A stretch of DNA of 64,000 nt, from positions 1 to 64,000 of the forward strand of contig NZ_JAMZNK010000005.1 in NCBI RefSeq assembly GCF_027980145.1, read 5' to 3'. The translations under genes were made by a program, and so were the position numbers. The stretch's first letter is position 1. Every line of letters begins with the position of its first letter. The stretch is from Flavobacterium azizsancarii. GTDB taxonomy: Bacteria > Bacteroidota > Bacteroidia > Flavobacteriales > Flavobacteriaceae. Positions 42,815 to 52,341 of the stretch are shown here, in pieces. The notes below the pieces were generated by a model that made no database searches, was not told the DNA's origin, and saw nothing but the letters and a program-made list of their open reading frames with translations.

Positions 42815-44551
42815 TTATTCCAAAACCACTTCCTCATTATCGGGTTCTTTTCTGAAAAACAGAAACTGAAGCACAAGAGATAATATTATCGTCAACATTG
42901 CTCCAATAAAATTCAGCCATAAATAGCCTAACTTTTCCTGACCACTTGGGTAAATTGCGATCATAAAATAGTAAATGATGAATATAGTAATTTGACTGAT
43001 AATAGCACTAATAAACATTGCTTTTGCTTTTACTCTGTTTAAATAAAATCCAACTAAAAAGATTCCTAAAACAGTTCCGTAGAAAATAGAACCAATGATA
43101 TTTACCAATTGAATTAAATTCTCAAACAAAGTACCAACGCAGGCAAAAAGTATCGCTACAATTCCCCAGAATAAAGTGAAGAACTTTGTTGCATATAAAT
43201 AATGCTTATCCGATTTTTCGGTTTTCAGATTACGTTTATAAATATCAATTGCCGTTGTAGATGCCAAAGCATTTAATCCTGAGGCCGTTGACGACATTGC
43301 TGCTGAAAGAATTACAGCTAGTAATAAACCGATAAGACCTTTAGGTAAATAATGCAGGATAAAGTGAAAAAACACATAGTCTTTATCATTGGTTTCACTA
43401 TTTGGGTCTGCTCTCAAGATGATTTCTTTGGCACGATCCCTGAGGTCTTTTTCTTTATTGGATATAGTCACTAATTCCTTTCGCAAAATTGGATTGTCAA
43501 AATCCTGATTCAACTGATCGATGTACAATAAATTAATTACTTTTTTATCTTCAGAAAGTGTGCTTAATTTTTTCTCTAAACCATGATATTCCTCTTTATA
43601 TGCTGATTTTTCGATTACAATTTTATTATTCGGATTAAAATTTAAAGGAACGGGATTGAATTGAAAAAACACAAAAACCATAACTCCTGTCAGCAGAATA
43701 AAAAATTGCATTGGTACTTTTAAAAGACCATTCATAATCAATCCCATTTGACTTTCGCGAACCGATTTTCCAGACAAGTAACGTCCTACCTGTGACTGAT
43801 CAGTTCCAAAATAGGCAAGAGCCAGAAAAAAACCACCTGTTATTCCGCTCCAGAAAGTATATTTTTCCTCAGGATTAAACGAGAAATCTACGATATTCAT
43901 TTTATCATTTGCACCTGCAATATGCAATGCACTTGTAAAAGTCATGTCGTTTGGCAAATAATGCAAAATCAGGAAAAACGTAATAAACATCCCGGACATA
44001 ATCACGAACATTTGTTGTTTCTGTGTTACGTTTACCGCTTTTGTCCCTCCTGAAAAAGTATAAATAATTACGAGAACACCAATCATGATGTTCATCAATG
44101 TTAAATTCCACCCCAAAAGAGCTGACAAAATAATGGCTGGTGCATAAATGGTAAGACCTGTTCCTAAACCTCTTTGAACTAAAAACAGAATAGCAGCAAG
44201 TGAACGGGTTTTTAAATCGAATCGTTTCTCTAAAAACTCATAAGCGGTAAATACTTTGTTCTTATGATATAACGGAATAAAGGTTACACAAATAACAATC
44301 ATAGCAATTGGCAACCCAAAATAGAATTGTATAAAACCCATTCCGTCATGATACGCTTGTCCCGGAGTAGATAAAAACGTAATAGCGCTGGCTTGCGTCG
44401 CCATTACAGAAAGTCCTACTGTATACCAGGGTGTTTCGTTATTGCCCAGAATAAAATCCTCTACATTTTTACTTCCTTTGGTTTTCCAGGATCCATAACC
44501 AACAATAAATAAAAGTGTAACAATAAGTACGATCCAGTCAAATAGTTGCAT
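42815..44551 (-). CDS. Sodium:solute symporter (SSS family)
   Basis: 578 residues with about 13-14 spans. The start QLFDWIVLIVTLLFIVGYGSWK, the SKNVEDFILGNNETPWYTVGLSVMATQASAITFLSTPGQAYHDGMGF block and QSQVGRYLSGKSVRESQMGLIMNGLLKVPMQF are SSS family marks. A large cytoplasmic insert (about 300-375) carries charged residues. Co-located with a PIG-L deacetylase, so the imported solute may be a deacylated sugar; this is inference. The gene begins 3 bp after a 35-codon small gene. Confidence 0.88.
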   Translation of the reverse strand: MQLFDWIVLIVTLLFIVGYGSWKTKGSKNVEDFILGNNETPWYTVGLSVMATQASAITFLSTPGQAYHDGMGFIQFYFGLPIAMIVICVTFIPLYHKNKVFTAYEFLEKRFDLKTRSLAAILFLVQRGLGTGLTIYAPAIILSALLGWNLTLMNIMIGVLVIIYTFSGGTKAVNVTQKQQMFVIMSGMFITFFLILHYLPNDMTFTSALHIAGANDKMNIVDFSFNPEEKYTFWSGITGGFFLALAYFGTDQSQVGRYLSGKSVRESQMGLIMNGLLKVPMQFFILLTGVMVFVFFQFNPVPLNFNPNNKIVIEKSAYKEEYHGLEKKLSTLSEDKKVINLLYIDQLNQDFDNPILRKELVTISNKEKDLRDRAKEIILRADPNSETNDKDYVFFHFILHYLPKGLIGLLLAVILSAAMSSTASGLNALASTTAIDIYKRNLKTEKSDKHYLYATKFFTLFWGIVAILFACVGTLFENLIQLVNIIGSIFYGTVLGIFLVGFYLNRVKAKAMFISAIISQITIFIIYYFMIAIYPSGQEKLGYLWLNFIGAMLTIILSLVLQFLFFRKEPDNEEVVLE

Positions 44552-44554
44552 AGG

Positions 44555-44662
44555 TTATGAGTATAATTGCATGATTAAGAAAAAAATAAGAATGTAAATT
44601 GCATTCGCTACCAAAACATAGGTGTAGCTTTTCTTCCATTTTTTTGTTTTTTTAGCTTCCAT
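44555..44662 (-). CDS. Small single-span membrane protein (35 residues)
   Basis: ATG at 44662 opens a 35-codon frame: MEAKKTKKWKKSYTYVLVAN followed by AIYILIFFLIMQLYS. A lysine-rich cytoplasmic start and one membrane helix are clear. It begins 11 bp after the PIG-L stop and ends 3 bp before the SSS start, so it sits inside one operon. Small partners of SSS transporters exist (for example YhdT-type), and this could be a short version, but no family match is claimed. Confidence 0.7.
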   Translation of the reverse strand: MEAKKTKKWKKSYTYVLVANAIYILIFFLIMQLYS

Positions 44663-44673
44663 TTTTGAATGTT

Positions 44674-47205
44674 TTATTGCTTTAATTCTTGTTTTGGAGC
44701 TTCTACTGGCTGTTTTAACGAAATCATATTCGATAATAATCGATATGCACCGGCCACACCTTCAGGTAATTCTCTAAAAAAGCTTAATCCTGTGTAAATA
44801 TAATATCCTTTTCCGTACGGTGCCACCAATAAGGCGCCATCTTTAGGCGATTCGCCTTTGTCGTGAGACGATAAAATAGGAGTAAAGGCGGGATCGTATT
44901 GATTAGGATAATATAAACCCTGCTCTTGTGTCCAGCCTTCAAAATCTTTAGAACTGATTTTATTTGGCGTATTTAATACAGGATGATTGGGCGCCAGAAA
45001 AGTTACTTTGGCATTTTCCTCAGTCACACGGTCATTTGATATTTTTAAAGGATATGGCGCAATCTGATCTGTTACAGTTTTTCCATAAGTATTGTACTGT
45101 ACGATCATATTTTTACCGCTTTTTACAAAATTGAAAAGGATATTTTGTTTGTTAGCTAAAGCATTTACGGTATTATAAGCACGAACTCCGGTGATTACAA
45201 CATTAAATGAATCCAGTTTTTCCGGTGTGATTTCTTCCGGTTTTATTATGCTCACTTTATATCCCATTTGAGCTAAACTTTCAGGTACTTCATCACCGGC
45301 TCCCATAATATAAGCTATCGCATCGCCGTTTGTTTTTAAGTCAATTCGAATGCATTTTGATTCAGCCGGTTTTAAAACCATTTGTTTGGTAATATGACTA
45401 TAATCAATAATAGTCTGATCTTTATCAAAACGTTTATTATCAACAATTGCAACACTTTTAGCAATTGCTTCTTCCGGATTTACGGGCGGGGTAACTTCAA
45501 AATAAAAGATTTGCTCGTTTCCTTTTTTATCTAAAGTAAAAGGGATTTCTTTTGGAGAAATATTCCAGCTTTTAGGCAATTCTAATTGTAAGTTTCCCTT
45601 GATGCCATCTTTTCCTGCTCGTACTTTTACAGGGATCATTTTACTGGCGGTACTTCCAAAAATCAGCACTTTTTCCAGTATCGAAGTCGTAACTTCGGGA
45701 ACAATATCCAGAAAGTTATACATTTCGCCTTTTACGCCATCATTATATTTATATACAACAGTGCGTTCAAACGGAATTTCAATACTATTTATTTTAATAT
45801 TAAAAACGACTTTTACCTGTCTGATAATGTCCGGAATACCTATGTTTTCCTGATTAGAAACCGTGTACATTCCAACACTTGCCTTTTCTTTAAGCCAGTA
45901 AGGTTGTGTGTATTCAATATTGTCTGGAAGCTGAATTTGTAAGTTTATTTTCTGATCGTCGTTATTTTTTAATTGAATATTCTGAATCGTACTTTTATTA
46001 TCCGGTAATGAAGTAACGCTCATCAATTGCATTTCTACAGAAGATCTGTTAATCGCTTCGAGGCTTAATCTTATCGCACTTCCCGGCGTTGCTTCCTGCT
46101 CACTGGCAACTGCTTCTAAATACAATCCTGAGCACGATGCAATTATATTTTTTATTGCCGCTGATTTTATAGTTTTCCAATGATCATCTTCTAGTGCTTC
46201 GATCATAGTGTAGGCTTTAACTAAATCCGGAACGCTTGCTGATGGATTGCTAAAATCATATTTTGCAATAATAGCAGTGATCAAATCGCCAACTGGTTTT
46301 CCGTTTTTAACACGATTCCATGAAGTATCAATTCCCTCGAATATATTATCACGTTCTTTAGAATTGTCACCGTTTATAAGTTCCAGATATTCAGTTTCTT
46401 CGCCACGAACACCTGTGCTTCCAAAACCTTGTGATTGGTGTCTGCTTCGGCTTAACGCCGCAATTTCCTGATTCGATTTTCCAATTCCTGTATAATATAC
46501 ACCGGTTTCCAGTTTAGTGAATTTTGATTTATTGGCGGCATCAAATTTTTCCTGACTTCCGTAAAACCACCACGAAGGATTAAAAAACAATCGTTTTACC
46601 TGCCACGGTTTTACATGTTTTAGTTGTTCAGGATATATTTTTGGGTCATTTGTAAGCTTGAAACTTTCAACACTTAACATCGCTGATGATGTATGATGTC
46701 CATGTGTTGTTCCGGGTGAGCGGTGATCGAATCGATTTATGATTACATCTGGCTGAAATTTTCTAATAGTCCATACCACGTCAGCAAGTACTTTATCTTT
46801 ATCCCAGATTTCTAAAGTTTCATCAGGGTTTTTTGAATAACCAAAATCATTGGCACGTGAAAAAAACTGTTCGCCACCATCGATTTTTCGGGCTTCGATT
46901 AGCTCCTGAGTTCTTATAACCCCTAATAATTCACGTAATTGCGGACCAATTAAATTCTGACCTCCATCGCCACGAGTTAAGGATAAGTATCCTGTTCGCG
47001 CATTCATCTCATTTGCCATATAAGAAATTAAACGGGTGTTTTCGTCGTCCGGATGTGCTGCCAAATACAAAACGGAACCTAAAAAGTTCAATTTTTTTAT
47101 TTGATTATAAATTTCGACAGAGTTTAATTTTTGTGGTTGTTGTGCAAAAGAAAGGGAAATCCCTGTTAAAAAAACAAGAAGAATTCGTATCTGGATTTTT
47201 CGCAT
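44674..47205 (-). CDS. Exported PIG-L-family deacetylase
   Basis: 843 residues with a signal peptide (MRKIQIRILLVFLTGISLSFAQ). The N-terminal domain is a zinc-dependent N-acetylglucosamine-type deacetylase: AAHPDDEN with H51, D53, D54 and E55, GDGGQNLIG, and THGHHTSSA with the late histidines. The C-terminal two-thirds contain Ig-like strands and a glutamine-amidotransferase-like segment (VVITGVRAYNTVNALAN, GKNMIVQYNTYG). Probable target: an acetylated sugar or glycan at the cell surface. TATTTTTG at 47241-47234 fits a -7 box 28 bp before the ATG. First gene of the operon with the 35-codon gene and the symporter. Confidence 0.88.
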   Translation of the reverse strand: MRKIQIRILLVFLTGISLSFAQQPQKLNSVEIYNQIKKLNFLGSVLYLAAHPDDENTRLISYMANEMNARTGYLSLTRGDGGQNLIGPQLRELLGVIRTQELIEARKIDGGEQFFSRANDFGYSKNPDETLEIWDKDKVLADVVWTIRKFQPDVIINRFDHRSPGTTHGHHTSSAMLSVESFKLTNDPKIYPEQLKHVKPWQVKRLFFNPSWWFYGSQEKFDAANKSKFTKLETGVYYTGIGKSNQEIAALSRSRHQSQGFGSTGVRGEETEYLELINGDNSKERDNIFEGIDTSWNRVKNGKPVGDLITAIIAKYDFSNPSASVPDLVKAYTMIEALEDDHWKTIKSAAIKNIIASCSGLYLEAVASEQEATPGSAIRLSLEAINRSSVEMQLMSVTSLPDNKSTIQNIQLKNNDDQKINLQIQLPDNIEYTQPYWLKEKASVGMYTVSNQENIGIPDIIRQVKVVFNIKINSIEIPFERTVVYKYNDGVKGEMYNFLDIVPEVTTSILEKVLIFGSTASKMIPVKVRAGKDGIKGNLQLELPKSWNISPKEIPFTLDKKGNEQIFYFEVTPPVNPEEAIAKSVAIVDNKRFDKDQTIIDYSHITKQMVLKPAESKCIRIDLKTNGDAIAYIMGAGDEVPESLAQMGYKVSIIKPEEITPEKLDSFNVVITGVRAYNTVNALANKQNILFNFVKSGKNMIVQYNTYGKTVTDQIAPYPLKISNDRVTEENAKVTFLAPNHPVLNTPNKISSKDFEGWTQEQGLYYPNQYDPAFTPILSSHDKGESPKDGALLVAPYGKGYYIYTGLSFFRELPEGVAGAYRLLSNMISLKQPVEAPKQELKQ

Positions 47206-47323
47206 AATGTCTTTTAGTGTTTTGAAACTGCTTCAAAAATACTAATTATATCTTTGAACCGTATTTAAATGAAATGTTAATGTTTGGTTATTGATTTTCT
47301 TTTTTAAGAAAATTTGATTCAAA

Positions 47324-47358
47324 AAAAAAGAGCATCAATTTATTTGATACTCTTTTTG
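47324..47358 (-). terminator. Intrinsic terminator of the His-rich protein gene
   Basis: AAAAAGAGTATCAAAT pairs with ATTGATGCTCTTTTT (one mismatch) on the minus strand with a T tract, 26 bp after the stop at 47384. Confidence 0.72.
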
Positions 47359-47383
47359 TGTCGAAAATTTATTTAGATATTGA

Positions 47384-47905
47384 TTATCTTCTTCCTGAAC
47401 CATGTCTGTGATCATCATCACGTCTGTCGTGTTTATCGTGTTTGTCGTGTTTGTCGTAGTGTTTGTTATCATAATGCTTATAATCTCTGTGATCATTACG
47501 ACGATCGTTGTAACCATAAACTTCTCTTGGTCTGTAGGGTCTTTGAGGAGCTCCGTGATATCCTTTATAATATCTTACTTTGTGACGATCGAAGTATGTA
47601 TATGGTGTTCTTCCGTGGTAATCGTTAAGAACTACTTTATAACCTCCGTACAAATCATAATTACTGTATTGTCTTGGCAGGCGACTCGCTCTTACCCATC
47701 TTCCTCCTCCAAAATAAATAAACTGAGAAGCTCTAACATCATAATAAGCTTCGATATCCGGCAAGTAATAATATTCCATTTGAGCATATCCTGCAGGTCC
47801 CCAGGCAGGCGGTGATCCTATGTTAACATTTATTGATACCTGAGCTTGTGTGGTACTTGCAACCAAAAGGAATAATCCCGCAATTGCTATTTTTATTGTT
47901 TTCAT
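47384..47905 (-). CDS. Exported protein with His/Asp/Lys/Arg-rich tail
   Basis: 173 residues: signal peptide (MKTIKIAIAGLFLLVASTTQAQ), a Tyr/Gly/Pro-rich middle (PPAWGPAGYAQMEYYYLPDIEAYYD), a conserved-looking RLPRQYSNYDLYGGYKVVLNDYHG block, and a tail from about 140 that repeats HYDNKHYDKHDKHDKHDRRDDD. The tail should bind metal (Ni, Zn or Cu) or stick to anions. A 14-bp palindrome TATGAATATTCATA lies at 47939-47952 in its upstream region. Function not known; a similar exported family is frequent in Flavobacteriia. Confidence 0.75.
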   Translation of the reverse strand: MKTIKIAIAGLFLLVASTTQAQVSINVNIGSPPAWGPAGYAQMEYYYLPDIEAYYDVRASQFIYFGGGRWVRASRLPRQYSNYDLYGGYKVVLNDYHGRTPYTYFDRHKVRYYKGYHGAPQRPYRPREVYGYNDRRNDHRDYKHYDNKHYDKHDKHDKHDRRDDDHRHGSGRR

Positions 47906-47938
47906 TTTGTTTAGTTTTAATATTAATGTTATTCTGTT

Positions 47939-47952
47939 TATGAATATTCATA
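47939..47952. promoter_or_regulatory. 14-bp perfect palindrome upstream of the His-rich gene
   Basis: TATGAATATTCATA is self-complementary and lies 34 bp in front of the start codon on the minus strand. It could be an operator, but in AT-rich DNA chance palindromes of this size occur. Confidence 0.25.
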
Positions 47953-48097
47953 TACTGTGCCAAAAAATGAAAACTCAGTGTATTTCGTCGGAGAAAGTAT
48001 GCATTTTAACGATTGAATATTGCTGGTTGTATTGTAAAGTTTTGATTTTTAAAAGATTCTGTCGTCTTAAGATTTGGTTAAGAATCGTATTTTTTTA

Positions 48098-49921
48098 TTA
48101 TTTATATTCGACAGTTCTTGGTTTTGCCAACTCAAAACTTTGTAAACCAAAATCAGTAGTTTCAAAAGTATTTGTTTTAAATACATTGTCTCCCTGATAA
48201 GGGATTGTGGGATAATATGAAATTGAAAGTTGAAATGAACTGAATACTAAATAGTCATTACTGATCAATAAGCCTAAAGTCACTTTTTGATATGCTTTGT
48301 TTCTTCCCATCGCATTCTTTGGAGCTCCTAATACTGCTACTGCATAATTAAAAAACGGATTCATACGAAATCCCCAAAGGGCATGAGGTGAGTATGTTTG
48401 TGTTTGTAGTGATAAAAGCATTTTATTGGTACCGTAAACAGCACTATTAAAACCTGCCAAACCATTCTGATTATTTATATTCAGTTGATCACCAATAATA
48501 TCTTCACGATTTATACCAATAACAACTTGTGGGTTCACGAACTGTCTTAGTTTCCATGTTCCTATGCTGTAAAGTTTTGTAAAATAATTGGTTTCCATCG
48601 AAAATGCCGTCTGATAAGTTTTACCCTGATGGAAAAATGTTCCGGCTTCAAAATTCATACTCAAAAAACCTAATCGATAGTAATTTCCAAAAGAGAATTG
48701 TGCACCAACATAAGGCCGCCAAAACGTATTTTTATATTGATATCCTAATGTAATTCCGTAAATGCGTCCAATAGGTACATCTTCAGTTTGTCCGTTTCTA
48801 AAAATGTAGCTGTCTTTGATAAATTTACGCCTGTTAAGTCCAATTCCGGACAAGATAAATTTCTCGTCAGAGTAGAATCGCGTAGGGTCGTAGAGATCAG
48901 ATGGAGATTCACTATAATTTATATTCAGAAAACGTGCGCTTGCTACTAAATTTGTTATACCGCTTTCATCTTCAAATACTTTTGAAGCATGTCCTGCCCA
49001 TAAATCCTGAAAGTTGTTTTTGAAAGGCTGATACGCATAAGACATATCCGGCGCCTGCAAAGTATCTCTCCTAAAATTCTGACCTACATATACACCACCA
49101 GCCCATTTGGTTAAAGGAGAGTAAAAAAGGCGTTCGACGTTTATACTTTTAGTATAATTATTGTCGAGATCCATTTTATAAAATAAAGTAGTTGCAATAT
49201 AAGTATTCTTGATATTAGGTATAGTATAGGTAACTTCATTAGCATTTCGTCCATCATCAAACCTATTCGTAAATTGATATTCTAGTTGCTGGCCTGAACC
49301 AAAGAAGTCTTTTTCTTTTACCCCCAGAGAAACCTGATTACTGGAAATTGAAAATTTAGGAATAGTACTCCATGAATCTAAAACCCGAATGGTCACGTCG
49401 ACAGAATCTGAGGCTACACCAACAACTTTATTGGTTATTCTCACTGCTGTTACATATTTCTGAGAACGAATTAAACGTTCAGATTCCTGTACTTTATATG
49501 TGTCGTAAACAGCATTTCTTTTAAACAATAACAAATTAAGTATTGCAATCTTTTTTGTTTTTAAGTGTAACCTGTTTCCTGTTCTTTCTCCCCAGTTTCT
49601 CGGCATTTGAGTGGTGTCATTAACAGAATGTCCAAAGGGGTCCAGGGTTACAATATTGATATTACGAATAATTTTTCCGCTAAAATCTGTAGTGTCATTT
49701 TGTACCAGGATTTCTTTTTTTCTGGTTTTGCTTCCGCGAAAAAATAATTTATGCAGAGTTTGTGTGAATTTATTTTTTTTAGAATAATTCTTAATCTTGT
49801 TATATACTTGAATACTGTCTTTTTTATCATGAGCATCTCTTACCTTATCTGTCTGGGCATAGGCATTTGGTAAGCAGAAGCATAATAAAATGAAAACTAC
49901 TATTTTTTTGTTTACAGACAT
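48098..49921 (-). CDS. Outer membrane protein with POTRA-like domain and beta-barrel
   Basis: 607 residues with a signal peptide (MSVNKKIVVFILLCFCLPNAYAQ). A POTRA-like region spans about 80-175 (IIRNINIVTLDPFG, YKVQESERLIRSQKYVTAVRITN, DSVDVTIRVLDSWSTIPKFS). The rest is a long beta-barrel with alternating aromatic strands that ends in a C-terminal strand. The layout is Omp85-like but shorter, close to the conserved hypothetical outer membrane proteins of Bacteroidota with one POTRA. It may help insert outer membrane proteins or lipids. Transcribed alone. Confidence 0.78.
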   Translation of the reverse strand: MSVNKKIVVFILLCFCLPNAYAQTDKVRDAHDKKDSIQVYNKIKNYSKKNKFTQTLHKLFFRGSKTRKKEILVQNDTTDFSGKIIRNINIVTLDPFGHSVNDTTQMPRNWGERTGNRLHLKTKKIAILNLLLFKRNAVYDTYKVQESERLIRSQKYVTAVRITNKVVGVASDSVDVTIRVLDSWSTIPKFSISSNQVSLGVKEKDFFGSGQQLEYQFTNRFDDGRNANEVTYTIPNIKNTYIATTLFYKMDLDNNYTKSINVERLFYSPLTKWAGGVYVGQNFRRDTLQAPDMSYAYQPFKNNFQDLWAGHASKVFEDESGITNLVASARFLNINYSESPSDLYDPTRFYSDEKFILSGIGLNRRKFIKDSYIFRNGQTEDVPIGRIYGITLGYQYKNTFWRPYVGAQFSFGNYYRLGFLSMNFEAGTFFHQGKTYQTAFSMETNYFTKLYSIGTWKLRQFVNPQVVIGINREDIIGDQLNINNQNGLAGFNSAVYGTNKMLLSLQTQTYSPHALWGFRMNPFFNYAVAVLGAPKNAMGRNKAYQKVTLGLLISNDYLVFSSFQLSISYYPTIPYQGDNVFKTNTFETTDFGLQSFELAKPRTVEYK

Positions 49922-50004
49922 TAGATAATTGATGATGGCTTAAAAGTTGATTTTGATATGAATATAAGAAATTTGTCGGATTATTTTTAATATTTAACCA
50001 CTAT

Positions 50005-51105
50005 TTAGTTTTCAGCTTTTAGTTTTCGGATTCTCCATGTAAATCTTTTAGGCATATGATTACCCATAAGATACCCCCAAGGCTCTAAAGATTCAATTCT
50101 GTCAAATATAATTTTTAGAATGGCTAAAAGCGGAATGGCTAAAAACATTCCCGAAATTCCGGCAGCCGCTCCTCCAACGATAATTCCCATAATAGAAACA
50201 AAAGCATTAATTTCTACTTTAGAATTTATAATTAATGGTACAAGGATATTATTATCTATAAACTGAACAATAATATTTACAATTAGAATACCCAGGATAA
50301 TAGATGATTCCGGAGTTCCTGTAAGAGAAGCCATGACTGTAATGATTCCTGCAATTAAAATACCAATGTACGGAATCATATTCAGGATTCCGGTAATCAA
50401 CCCTAATAAAACAAAGTATTTTACGCCAATAATCCAAAGTCCTAAACCGGTTAAAATGGAAACTACGATCATTTCAAAAATTAAACTTAGAATATAATTG
50501 TTGATTGAAACTTTTATCTGAGATAAAATATCTTTTAAAGCAGAATGATCTTCTTTATTAATCAGTTTAGCCAGAAATAATATAAAATGATCTTTATATA
50601 AAAGGAATAAGAAAGTATAAATTGGGATAATAGTGCAATCTAAAAGCAGATCGCTGATAGATAATATTGCAGAGCCAATTGTGGCTTTTCCGTTCTGTAC
50701 GGAATCTTTGGTTACGGTATCAAGATATTTTTTCTGTTCCCCGATGCTGACATGAAATTTATCTTTTATAAAATTATGGATGTCTGTTATAAAAGAATTG
50801 GCATTTTTCTTTATTGTTTCAAAATCGTTTGCAATATCGCTTACCTGATAGGATATAAAAACTAATATGCCAATAATAAAAAGGGCAAAAATCAAGATAC
50901 AGCAAGCAGCTGCAAGATGTCTTGGAAATTTTAATCTGGTATGCAAAAAAGTAAAAATCGGTACTAATAATACAGCAAATAAAAATGCCATTAGCACGGG
51001 GGTAATAATATCTTTTCCGATACAAAAAATAAAAGCGAAACTGATTAAGCTAACTAAAACTAAGGCAAGTTTAGCATAAAATGGTAATTTTATGGAATGA
51101 ATCAT
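50005..51105 (-). CDS. AI-2E-family transporter (PerM type)
   Basis: 366 residues with about eight spans, the typical AI-2E/PerM architecture: N-terminal helix pair (LALVLVSLISFAFIFCIGKDIITPVLMAFLFAVLLVPI), a large extracytoplasmic segment (about 85-160), then the late GLITGILNMIPYIGILIAGIITVMASLTG and ISGMFLAIPLLAILKIIFDRIESLEPWGYLMG. The family exports or channels small solutes; autoinducer-2 export is claimed for only some members. No neighbour suggests the substrate. Confidence 0.88.
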   Translation of the reverse strand: MIHSIKLPFYAKLALVLVSLISFAFIFCIGKDIITPVLMAFLFAVLLVPIFTFLHTRLKFPRHLAAACCILIFALFIIGILVFISYQVSDIANDFETIKKNANSFITDIHNFIKDKFHVSIGEQKKYLDTVTKDSVQNGKATIGSAILSISDLLLDCTIIPIYTFLFLLYKDHFILFLAKLINKEDHSALKDILSQIKVSINNYILSLIFEMIVVSILTGLGLWIIGVKYFVLLGLITGILNMIPYIGILIAGIITVMASLTGTPESSIILGILIVNIIVQFIDNNILVPLIINSKVEINAFVSIMGIIVGGAAAGISGMFLAIPLLAILKIIFDRIESLEPWGYLMGNHMPKRFTWRIRKLKAEN

Positions 51106-51214
51106 TTTGTTGGGTGATTTAATAAACTAGTAATTGGTAAAACAAATATTATATTTTATTTAAAAAATATCGTTTTAGCTTTTTAGTATTAGTTTATAAA
51201 ATTCCCATTATAAT

Positions 51215-51745
51215 TTAATCATAAAACTCTTTGTCCTCGTAATGCGCTGGCATTATCGAAATACCTTTTTGAAGCAGCAGGTTGTTTGGAAAAATGATTT
51301 TTTCTCCTTCTTTTGTCTTTAGATTAACGTGAAAAGCACTGATATCCTCAATTTCTGCTTCGATAGGAAAGTCCTTATCATGAATTTTAATAGTATCACC
51401 AATTCTAAAAGGAAAAGAAAAAAACAAAATCATTCCTGAAGTAATATTGCTTAAAATCGACCATTGTGCAAACATTGCGACTCCAATTACGGTTGCAATA
51501 GAAGAAACTGTTATAAAGATATCTTTTGTTTCGACTCCCCAAATTACAATCAGGCTAATCGTTACCAATATGTTCATCAGGATATGAATATACTTGATAA
51601 CGAGATTTGTTCGATGCTCTAATAATTGGCTTGTACTGGCGTAACGACGAATTAATTTTGCGATAATGACTCTTAATGCCGCTAAAGCAAAAAGTAGCAC
51701 TATCGTAGTTAATATTTCGTGACTATATTCTTTTAAGGAAAACAT
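51215..51745 (-). CDS. Small mechanosensitive channel (MscS family)
   Basis: 176 residues, shorter than E. coli MscS. Two N-terminal spans (EILTTIVLLFALAALRVIIAKLI, LVIKYIHILMNILVTISLIVIWGV) precede the pore helix (ITVSSIATVIGVAMFAQWSILSNITSG) and the beta domain (FSFPFRIGDTIKIHDKDFPIEAEIEDISAFHVNLKTKEG). The pore sequence and beta domain are diagnostic. It is the last gene in a leftward chain UbiA-Maf-MscS, 11 bp after maf. Confidence 0.87.
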   Translation of the reverse strand: MFSLKEYSHEILTTIVLLFALAALRVIIAKLIRRYASTSQLLEHRTNLVIKYIHILMNILVTISLIVIWGVETKDIFITVSSIATVIGVAMFAQWSILSNITSGMILFFSFPFRIGDTIKIHDKDFPIEAEIEDISAFHVNLKTKEGEKIIFPNNLLLQKGISIMPAHYEDKEFYD

Positions 51746-51756
51746 AAATATTTTTT

Positions 51757-52341
51757 TTAAACTAAAGTACTCAAATATTCGTAAACTTTAGCTGTTGGCA
51801 AGCCCATAACATTTGTATAAGAGCCTTCGACTTTTGCAACTGCCATAAAACCAAACCATTCCTGAATACCATAAGCACCGGCTTTATCATAAGGTTTGTA
51901 GTTTTCTATGTAATATAAAATAGATTCGTCTGATAAATCATTAAAAGTAACTTTAGTAACGTCATTGATAACAGTCGAAGTAAAGCTTGTTCTAAAGCAT
52001 ACTGAGGTAAAAACTTCATGTGTGGCACCAGACATAGATTTGATCATTTCAAAAGCTTCTTCGGGACTTTTTGGTTTACCTAAAGCCTTGTTTTGATGCC
52101 AGACAATTGTATCGCTGGTTATTAAAATTTCATTTTCTTTTAATTCCCCATCAAAAGCACTGGCTTTTAGCGCTGCTAAATAATCCGTTATTTCAACCGC
52201 TTCCAGTTCCGGCGGATATATTTCTTCTATTTCTTTTAATCTAATTTCGAAATCAAGATCAAGGTCTTTAAAAAACTGCTGTCTGCGAGGTGATCCTGAA
52301 GCAAGAATTAAGGTATATTGTTTTAGTTTTTCTTTAAGCAT
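51757..52341 (-). CDS. maf: Maf-family nucleotide pyrophosphatase
   Basis: A 194-residue house-cleaning enzyme that hydrolyses canonical or modified nucleoside triphosphates (dTTP/UTP class or m7GTP class). The signature ILASGSPRRQQFF is at residues 12-24; ITSDTIVWHQNKALGKP contains the catalytic acid; FNDLSDESILYYIENYKPYDKAGAYGIQEWFG is the second conserved block. Its start overlaps the UbiA stop by 8 bp, so the two are coupled. Confidence 0.92.
   Translation of the reverse strand: MLKEKLKQYTLILASGSPRRQQFFKDLDLDFEIRLKEIEEIYPPELEAVEITDYLAALKASAFDGELKENEILITSDTIVWHQNKALGKPKSPEEAFEMIKSMSGATHEVFTSVCFRTSFTSTVINDVTKVTFNDLSDESILYYIENYKPYDKAGAYGIQEWFGFMAVAKVEGSYTNVMGLPTAKVYEYLSTLV

Noticed and set aside
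47402..47815. Antisense frame over the His-rich protein gene
   Set aside because: It mirrors the repetitive tail of the real gene, with no plausible start or homology.
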